Shown one piece after another: positions 32,808-37,875 of a DNA stretch of 37,875 bases. The stretch's first letter is position 1, and each line of letters begins with the position of its first letter. The position numbers were made by a program, and so were the translations under genes. This DNA is from Desulfococcaceae bacterium (lineage in GTDB: Bacteria; Desulfobacterota; Desulfobacteria; Desulfobacterales; Desulfosalsimonadaceae). Below the pieces are notes generated by a model. That model made no database searches. It was given only the letters and a program-made list of their open reading frames with translations, and was not told the origin of the DNA. The stretch is from assembly GCA_030145385.1 (NCBI GenBank), contig JAQYVU010000040.1, positions 1 to 37,875 of the forward strand. Direction: 5' to 3'.

Positions 32808-34421
32808 TTATTCCGATAAAAAGCAAAACGGGTCCCGATCTTCAAAAATATCCAGGCCATGACTGTAAGTGATGGCAAAACATCCCCGGCAAACGGCATT
32901 CAGGCGGCAATCCCGGCAGGCTGTGCTGCCGGTTCGATATTTTTCGGCCAGGTCGGACCCATAGATATCCATCAGGCTATTTTGAAGGATATTTCCGATG
33001 GGCGACGGGAATTTTCTGCAGGCGTGCACCTCGCCGTCGGGCAGGAGTGCCGCAAAGTTAAATGCCGCGCCGCAGCCGTAACCGGTGCATCCGCCGAACA
33101 GTTTCATGCCTTGTTTTTCTCTGATAATGTTGATCAGGTTGTCTTTTAATCCCAGCACAGGGTTTTGGGCGGACGCTGCGGCATATTCTCTTAAAAACGC
33201 TTCAAAACTTTTCTTTTCCGGCATCAGCAGCTGTTTGCCTTCTCCGACAGTGGAAAGCCGGTTAAACGTGAAGTGGTTTGTGCGACCGGTGAGCAGTCGG
33301 CCCAGAGGCAGGACCTGGTCCAGGTTGTCCCGGGTCAGGGTGAGCATGACCATGGTATAAATGTCCATTGTCCGTAAATCGTCCAGAAAGGCAAGGGATC
33401 GCTGGAAGTGCCCGTTGCCGCGAATGTAATCGTTATATTCGGCCAGTCCTTCGAGGCTGATCTGAAAAAACACCGGCTTTGCAATTTCCAGCAGCTTTTC
33501 AATCAGATCTGCCGGCGTGGGATTGCCGAGGATGGCGATCCCGAATCCCCGATCGCTTGCTGCCTGGTAAATTTCAATAAAGTAAGGATACAGCAGCGGG
33601 TTGCCGCCGGTAAAGGTGACCTGTCCCTTCACATGCATGTCCCGGCAGAATTCGTAGAAATCATCAAGAATGGCAATGGCCATGTCATGCGGCATGGGCG
33701 TACGGTCGCTGCGGTCGTAGCAGTGTTTGCAATGCAGGTCGCAGGCCTGGGTGATATGCCACTGAAGCGTGAAAAAATCGGCAGATAAAAAAGGTTCGAC
33801 TGCTTTGGCTGAAGCATGTGATGACAAAGAATTGCGTTGGATATGAGACGGCGGTGATACCAGGATGCCTTGTGTGATCGCCCGGTCCAGGGCAGTATGG
33901 ATTGCCCTGACATTGATATTTCCGATAGCCGCAGCCTGCCTCGGGTCAATTTTTTCTAAAACTATTTTCAGCACCAGCAGATCAGGATCTTCGGCATCTC
34001 TGATATGCCGCTCACCGGTTTCCGGGTGACGCCAGATCATCACATGGGCTGGTGTGTGATCAGGGACTGAAAAATCCTTTTGGCTGTCTGTTTCAATCAA
34101 TGCGGCCAGGTTTTTCCATAAAACCGGCACAAGGGTGAGGGCGGGGTTGGCTATGATTTTTTCAGGCAAACTATTCGGGGATGTATTGATGAATGCTGTT
34201 TGATTTTTTGCCTGATGCCATATCCATTCAATACGGGCCAGGTCATCAATAAAATCCGGCAATTGAAGATCGTTTTTTAATAAATATAATCTGTCGGCAA
34301 ATGTTTGAGGTTCTGAATTTGTATCCAGGGCCGCCAGTATCCTTCCCCAGGTTTTCTTTCCAAGGATACGGCGGCAGCTGGAAAAAATACTTTGAAAAAT
34401 GTCTTCACAAGAGTTTAGCAC
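32808..34421 (-). CDS. sbtM: Selenobiotic-type radical SAM/SPASM peptide maturase
   Basis: A 537-residue radical SAM enzyme. The SAM/[4Fe-4S] motif is CDLHCKHC (Cys227, 231, 234), and FTGGNPLLYP follows. The C-terminal SPASM domain holds auxiliary-cluster cysteines: GGCTGYGCGAAF, HACRKFPSPIGNI, CRDCRLNAVCRGC and a final DPFCF. The ~215-residue N-terminal extension is characteristic of the SbtM (selenobiotic; thio(seleno)oxazole-modification) family as I recall it. SPASM radical SAM enzymes modify ribosomal peptides; the substrate is almost certainly the Sec-rich peptide encoded immediately upstream (34499-34726). Start is GTG at 34421; no ATG is available nearby and the ribosome site is weak, so levels may be low relative to the precursor. 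Confidence 0.88.
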   Translation of the reverse strand: MLNSCEDIFQSIFSSCRRILGKKTWGRILAALDTNSEPQTFADRLYLLKNDLQLPDFIDDLARIEWIWHQAKNQTAFINTSPNSLPEKIIANPALTLVPVLWKNLAALIETDSQKDFSVPDHTPAHVMIWRHPETGERHIRDAEDPDLLVLKIVLEKIDPRQAAAIGNINVRAIHTALDRAITQGILVSPPSHIQRNSLSSHASAKAVEPFLSADFFTLQWHITQACDLHCKHCYDRSDRTPMPHDMAIAILDDFYEFCRDMHVKGQVTFTGGNPLLYPYFIEIYQAASDRGFGIAILGNPTPADLIEKLLEIAKPVFFQISLEGLAEYNDYIRGNGHFQRSLAFLDDLRTMDIYTMVMLTLTRDNLDQVLPLGRLLTGRTNHFTFNRLSTVGEGKQLLMPEKKSFEAFLREYAAASAQNPVLGLKDNLINIIREKQGMKLFGGCTGYGCGAAFNFAALLPDGEVHACRKFPSPIGNILQNSLMDIYGSDLAEKYRTGSTACRDCRLNAVCRGCFAITYSHGLDIFEDRDPFCFLSE

Positions 34422-34476
34422 GATGTTTTTGCAAGATTCAAATATGAATGTTTACATGCTGGCTGACTGAAGATCC

Positions 34477-34495
34477 TGCACGCAGACCGCGTGCA
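34477..34495 (-). promoter_or_regulatory. SECIS-like hairpin 3 of sbtA (in the 3' UTR)
   Basis: On the minus strand TGCACGC, loop GGTCT, GCGTGCA: a perfect 7-bp stem with a GGUCU loop, the same loop bases as the E. coli fdhF SECIS. It starts 12 bases after the UGA of codon 73 and lies beyond the UAA stop, so it is free of coding constraint. Confidence 0.85.
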
Positions 34496-34498
34496 AAA

Positions 34499-34726
34499 TT
34501 ATCAGCTTCAGCCGCTTTTGGCGGGTTTTTCTTCTTTGACATCGTCGGTGCCACCGGCACCGGAAGTTCCGCCGCTTCATCCACTTTTGGAGCTACCTGC
34601 TCCGGTTTTATCGCCGCTTCAGGCGCTATGGGCAGCGTCACAACCGGAGAGGGTTAAGGTAGACCCGGTGATCAGGCCGGCAATGCAAAATCCGGCCAGA
34701 ATCTTTTTCAGGTCGCTTAATTCCAT
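34499..34726 (-). CDS. sbtA: Selenocysteine-rich RiPP precursor peptide, SbtA type
   Basis: A 75-residue peptide read with UGA as selenocysteine; AGGAGGT lies just before the ATG (34726-34724). The leader MELSDLKKILAGFCIAGLIT continues to LTLSGC29, which resembles a lipoprotein signal. The Gly/Ser-rich core has UGA at codons 36 (34621-34619), 50 (34579-34577), 73 (34510-34508) and 75 (34504-34502), then UAA at 34501-34499. Each of the first three falls in a similar setting: S-A-U-S-G, S-G-U-S-G, S-G-U-S-U. Each is followed by a GGU-loop hairpin. This matches the selenobiotic precursor family paired with SbtM radical SAM maturases. If UGA were stop, only a 35-residue leader would remain. Codon 75 may instead be the true stop, since it lacks a properly spaced hairpin of its own. 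Confidence 0.9.
34547..34561 (-). promoter_or_regulatory. SECIS-like hairpin 2 of sbtA
   Basis: On the minus strand GGTGC, loop CGGTG, GCACC (or a 6-bp stem with loop GGT). It starts 15 bases after the UGA of codon 50, the same distance as hairpin 1 from its UGA, and the GGU falls at the same position in the loop. Confidence 0.75.
34589..34603 (-). promoter_or_regulatory. SECIS-like hairpin 1 of sbtA
   Basis: On the minus strand GGAGC, loop AGGTA, GCTCC: a perfect 5-bp stem with GGU in the loop, starting 15 bases after the UGA of codon 36. Confidence 0.75.
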
Positions 34727-34886
34727 GGTTACCTCCTGTCTGATTAAAAAGTGAAGTCCTTTTTTTCCCCTGGGGCGGGAAGTTTCGAAAGCGAATTGAT
34801 GGAAAGAGATGCGGTTGGAACTGGAAATGATGAACGTGGCCAAAAGTATAGATAAATTCTATAATTTCGCTTTTTGATATTGATAA

Positions 34887-34915
34887 TATATATCAGAAGT
34901 AATTTTTCCTGTCAA
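34887..34915 (-). promoter_or_regulatory. Sigma-70 promoter for sbtA-sbtM
   Basis: On the minus strand TTGACA (34915-34910), 17-base spacer, TATATA (34892-34887). The -35 box begins directly after the stop codon of the DUF309 gene. The leader to sbtA would be about 150 bases. Confidence 0.65.
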
Positions 34916-35491
34916 TTATTGGAAGTGTGTGCCGGAGCCGAGTTGCGGGGGGATCGGATCAAGGGCTTGCAGCTTTTCGATCAGCCGTTCCACATCAATG
35001 TCAACCGGCACAGATGCTTTGTGTTCAACTAAGCCCGCCAGGGCTTTTTGTGCGATTTTTTTGGCTGAATCAAGCCGGCCGAGTGAAAGATGAACATAGG
35101 TGCCGGCCGCCCGAATCAGGGCCTGCATTACTTTCTTTTCAACTCCGTTGGCAGTGTGCCATTTTTCTTCAAGCCATTCATGGACCTCAAAAAATAATTC
35201 CTGGTCCCACAGCAGGACCGCTATCCTATATGTTTCATCTATCCGGATGCCCTTGGATTGAATGTGATGAAGAACTGACTCATAACAGGTGACGCGGATA
35301 TCGATGTAATCGTTGATAAATGGTTCAGGGTCTTCGGATGCATATTTCCCTGCTGCCGTCCGTGATGGTCCTGTATTTCCCGCATGGATGGATTTGATCA
35401 GGCTTTCGGACAAGTCATTTCGGATATTTCGGCACAGACGATTTTCAAACGGGTCGAATTTTTTTAACAAATGTGAATGTAAATCAGTCAT
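34916..35491 (-). CDS. DUF309 family protein
   Basis: A 191-residue protein. Residues ~90-160 form the all-helical DUF309 domain: LLWDQELFFEVHEWLEEKWHTANG then VMQALIRAAGTYVHLSLGR, where the paired His/Glu and downstream residues are family hallmarks. The domain has no established biochemical activity. The N-terminal ~80 residues are an extension without recognised motif. It ends where the sbtA promoter begins, so the two are probably separate transcripts; any link to the selenopeptide pathway is only positional. No strong ribosome site precedes the ATG. Confidence 0.82.
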   Translation of the reverse strand: MTDLHSHLLKKFDPFENRLCRNIRNDLSESLIKSIHAGNTGPSRTAAGKYASEDPEPFINDYIDIRVTCYESVLHHIQSKGIRIDETYRIAVLLWDQELFFEVHEWLEEKWHTANGVEKKVMQALIRAAGTYVHLSLGRLDSAKKIAQKALAGLVEHKASVPVDIDVERLIEKLQALDPIPPQLGSGTHFQ

Positions 35492-35889
35492 TGTTTTTTA
35501 TAACATTTAATTCTGCGGCTGTCTATAAAAGCCAAACGTAGACTTGACCCTATTTTATAAAACGAGACGTTTTTTATCTATAAATTATTGTTAAAAAGCC
35601 AAATTGTGTTTAGAAATAGTAAGTTATAAAGCATAAAAGGAATTTCTCAACGTCCCCGGAAAACAGAAAATATTGTGTTAAAGTGATTGTTACTGCTTTG
35701 GATTTTGAAGAAATGCTGTTGTCTGCCTGGTGAATAACTTCTCTGAATCCTTCATCTTTTTATTGTCTATTGGTTTGTTTCTATGGTAATAATAGATTTT
35801 CAAATAGAAATCGGCAGTTAATGTCTCTTTATTATTGTCAGTGGAAAAAAAATTTAATGGCTGACTAATCCCAGCACCAGGAGTGTTTG
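35492..35889. other. Intergenic region with repeat copy 3
   Basis: About 400 AT-rich bases between the divergent DUF309 and ankyrin genes. It holds repeat copy 3 (35531-35551) followed by a small A/T hairpin (AAAACG/CGTTTT near 35558-35572). No convincing gene; a short minus-strand frame (35690-35899) has no family features or ribosome site. Confidence 0.5.
35531..35551 (+). repeat. Dispersed 21-base repeat, copy 3
   Basis: Identical core to 3546-3566 and 5026-5046, here about 32 kb away, again in noncoding sequence. Confidence 0.85.
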
Positions 35890-37209
35890 ATGAGCGCAAG
35901 AAAGATTTGTTTTGTGATGTTTATTTTTTTGATAATTTCCATTCTTCCGGCATGTAAGACCTTGAAAATGCTGCCCATAATTAAAGCTGCAGACCAGGGG
36001 CAGTTGAGTGAAGTCAATCAGATGCTGAGTCAGGGGGTGAATGTGAACACTGCCACTCCCGAGGGTGTGACACCGCTGTTTATTGCTTCATTAAAAGGGC
36101 ATGAAGATATTGTCAGGCGTTTGATTGAAAACGGTGCGGACGTCAATGCAAGAATTAAAAAGACGTTTAAGTTTGAAGACCAGGCTATTTACGAAGGACG
36201 CACATCGCTGATGTCGGCCCTGAGCAAACAAAATACGGATATCGCCAAAATGCTGATTCAGCAGGGTGCGGATGTGAATGCGATCGATGTAAATGGTGCT
36301 ACGCCTCTTCTTATTGCCGCTGGTTTAAATGATAGGGGTATTGTTAAAATACTCATTGAAAAAGGCGCGGATGTGAATGCCGTGATCTTAAATGAATATG
36401 ATTACAAGGGTGAGCCGGTATTAAAGGGTGCAACCCCTTTGATGGCAGCGCTTAAAATGGAACAGAATGCCAATGCGGCGCTGCTGGTCGCTCACGGTGC
36501 AGATGTGAATGCCAGAAGCGATGATGGGACAGATGCCCTTATGATAGCCGCAATAACAGGAGACATGCAGATGGTAAACTTTCTGCTGTCGCATGGTGCG
36601 GATCACCAGACAAGACTAACAAGAGACAATCTGGAAAAAGGTAAGCTCGTATTTGCAGGTGTCACTACACTGATGATTGCTGCTGGTGCAGGGCATATGG
36701 AAAGTGTTAATGCATTAATAAAAGCAGGGGCGGATGTGAATGCCGCGAGCGACGAAAAAGGGATTACCCCCCTGTTTACCGCCGCAACAAAAGGCCACCT
36801 GGAAGTTGTTAAGGTTCTTGTTGCCAATGGTGCGGATGTGAATGCGCGGCTCACCGGGCAGTTTAGGTATGGCAAACAAATATTACCTAAAGGGGTGGAG
36901 GCTATGGGCGGTGCTGCTTGGGAGGGGTATTATAAAGTTGTTCAATTTCTTATCGATAATGGTGCGGATGTAAACTCTCAGGAGGATGATTTTGATACTA
37001 ACGCCCTTTACATGGCAGCTAGGCAAGGGCACATTAAGGTAGTGAAAATATTAATTGATAATGGTGCAGATGTGTATAGTGAAACCAAGATGGGGACCGC
37101 GTATGACGCAGCCATTCATTATATGCATCCATATGTCGCACAATATATCCTTGATGCCCGGAAAAAATTGGATGAAGCGCAGAAAAATGAAGCATCGAAA
37201 GACGAATGA
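35890..37209 (+). CDS. Ankyrin-repeat lipoprotein 1
   Basis: A 439-residue protein starting at ATG 35890 behind CAGGAG. The N-terminus is a lipoprotein signal peptide with lipobox LPAC and Cys22 as the lipidation site. The rest is about ten to eleven ankyrin repeats, each with the consensus end NGADVNA and starts such as TPLFIASLKGHEDIVRRLIE. Several repeats are extended by a short charged insert (for example ARIKKTFKFEDQAIYEGRTS). It ends with a Lys/Glu-rich tail. Probably anchored to the inner or outer membrane and facing the periplasm, where ankyrin arrays bind partner proteins. Followed after 19 bases by a close paralogue. Confidence 0.93.
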   Translation: MSARKICFVMFIFLIISILPACKTLKMLPIIKAADQGQLSEVNQMLSQGVNVNTATPEGVTPLFIASLKGHEDIVRRLIENGADVNARIKKTFKFEDQAIYEGRTSLMSALSKQNTDIAKMLIQQGADVNAIDVNGATPLLIAAGLNDRGIVKILIEKGADVNAVILNEYDYKGEPVLKGATPLMAALKMEQNANAALLVAHGADVNARSDDGTDALMIAAITGDMQMVNFLLSHGADHQTRLTRDNLEKGKLVFAGVTTLMIAAGAGHMESVNALIKAGADVNAASDEKGITPLFTAATKGHLEVVKVLVANGADVNARLTGQFRYGKQILPKGVEAMGGAAWEGYYKVVQFLIDNGADVNSQEDDFDTNALYMAARQGHIKVVKILIDNGADVYSETKMGTAYDAAIHYMHPYVAQYILDARKKLDEAQKNEASKDE

Positions 37210-37228
37210 ACCGTCAGGGAGGTACGTG

Positions 37229-37875
37229 ATGAGAGTAAAAAAGCATTGTTTTTTGATCTTAAGTTTTTTGATCGTTCTTATTTTGCCGGCATGTACATCT
37301 GTTAAAATGCCGCAGATAATCAAGGCAACGGATATGGGGCGCCTCAATGAGGTCAACCAGCTGCTGGGACAGGGAATTGATGCGAACACCGCCACCCCGG
37401 ATGGTGTGACACCGTTGTTTATTGCTTCGGCAAGGGGGTTTGAAAAGATTACAAAACGTCTGATCGAAAAAGGGGCGAATGTCAATGCAGCCGTTAAAGT
37501 GACATTCGATTATGAAGACGAAACAGTATATCAAGGCTGTACTTCATTGCTGGCGGCAGTGGCCAACAGACGTGCAGAGATTGCCAATCTGCTGATTCAG
37601 TCCGGTGCGGATGTGAATGCTGGCGACATCAACGGTGCCACACCGCTGATGGCTGCCGCTACCCAGGGTGATCAGAACATTGTCAAAACACTCATTGAAA
37701 AGGGGGCGGATGTCAACGCTGTAATGCTGAAGAATTATGAATACAAAGGGGAACCGGTTTTCAAGGGCTCCACCGCGTTGATGGGGGCTCTGGCATTGAA
37801 ACAGAATGCCAATGCCGCCCTGCTGATCGCCAACGGCGCGGATGTGAATGCAAGACTCGATAATGGCTCGAATGC
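37229..37875 (+). CDS. Ankyrin-repeat lipoprotein 2, cut by window end
   Basis: A gene starting at ATG 37229 behind GGGAGGT and still open at the window end (215 codons visible). It has the same plan as the preceding gene: signal peptide with lipobox LPAC and Cys22 (LILPACTS), then KMPQIIKATDMGRLNEVNQ and ankyrin repeats in the same order with matching inserts (KVTFDYEDETVYQG corresponds to KKTFKFEDQAIYEG of gene 1). It is therefore a tandem duplicate with moderate divergence and somewhat higher GC. The C-terminal part and any third copy lie outside the window. Confidence 0.92.
   Translation, partial: MRVKKHCFLILSFLIVLILPACTSVKMPQIIKATDMGRLNEVNQLLGQGIDANTATPDGVTPLFIASARGFEKITKRLIEKGANVNAAVKVTFDYEDETVYQGCTSLLAAVANRRAEIANLLIQSGADVNAGDINGATPLMAAATQGDQNIVKTLIEKGADVNAVMLKNYEYKGEPVFKGSTALMGALALKQNANAALLIANGADVNARLDNGSN

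Noticed and set aside
34438..34641. Minus-strand frame of 67 codons overlapping the selenopeptide gene
   Set aside because: It is a shifted frame over the Gly/Ser-rich core of sbtA, lacks a ribosome site, and its Ala/Pro/Lys composition is what the sbtA codons give out of frame.
1..37875. CRISPR array, tRNA or rRNA genes, plasmid or phage origin
   Set aside because: No regularly spaced direct repeats, tRNA-like cloverleaf ends, conserved rRNA segments or replication/integrase genes were seen in the window.

Overview
The window looks like a chromosomal segment of a strictly anaerobic Gram-negative bacterium, most likely a sulfate-reducing Desulfobacterales-type deltaproteobacterium (Desulfobacterota). 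This is inferred from the mix of a four-subunit 2-oxoacid:ferredoxin oxidoreductase, heterodisulfide-reductase (Hdr)-like electron-transfer flavoproteins, heavy use of selenocysteine, sigma-54 regulators with PAS domains, acyl-CoA metabolism genes, and moderate GC with AT-rich intergenic deserts. No rRNA, tRNA or CRISPR array was seen.

Layout. (1) 1-2332: the end of a fatty-acyl-AMP ligase followed by a carrier-protein/alpha-oxoamine-synthase fusion, a small lipid or natural-product module. (2) 2354-6503: an isolated kinase-like protein on the minus strand, then a PhnA-type zinc-ribbon protein overlapping a ribonuclease H-like gene, then a PAS/HD-GYP cyclic-di-GMP phosphodiesterase. (3) 6920-17770: the centrepiece, korDABC followed by a 1117-residue NfnB/GltD-HdrA chimera, an MvhD-HdrC-HdrB fusion and an HdrA-MvhD fusion. 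The last gene carries an in-frame UGA at 15965-15967 in the position of a conserved HdrA cysteine, with a bacterial SECIS-like hairpin (GGUC loop) behind it, so it is one 810-residue selenoprotein rather than two genes. Together these could couple 2-oxoacid oxidation, ferredoxin, NAD(P)H and a thiol/disulfide or quinone-linked partner by flavin-based bifurcation or confurcation. (4) 17770-23437: a RAYT (REP-associated transposase) and an AT-rich island with a very large TPR-nitrilase fusion gene behind a near-consensus sigma-70 promoter. (5) 23438-27004, minus strand: membrane metallophosphoesterase, zinc-finger protein, pyruvate kinase. A MITE-like inverted-repeat element (27204-27361) separates this block from the next. 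(6) 27403-32754: enoyl-CoA hydratase, a three-PAS sigma-54 activator, a degenerate receiver protein behind a probable sigma-54 promoter, and an acyl-CoA synthetase, ended by a strong terminator hairpin. (7) 32808-35491, minus strand: a selenopeptide RiPP locus. The radical SAM/SPASM maturase (SbtM type) lies downstream of an unrecognised small gene (34499-34726) encoding a 75-residue SbtA-type precursor with four in-frame UGA codons, three of which are each followed by their own GGU-loop hairpin at near-constant spacing. A DUF309 protein lies upstream. (8) 35890-end: two tandem ankyrin-repeat lipoproteins, the second cut by the window edge.

The two selenocysteine loci (hdrA and sbtA) are what standard gene calling would miss or break, and they are the strongest results here. 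The other distinctive signals are the kor-Nfn-Hdr supercluster, the TPR-nitrilase fusion, and several families of dispersed intergenic repeats, including one 21-base core present three times.
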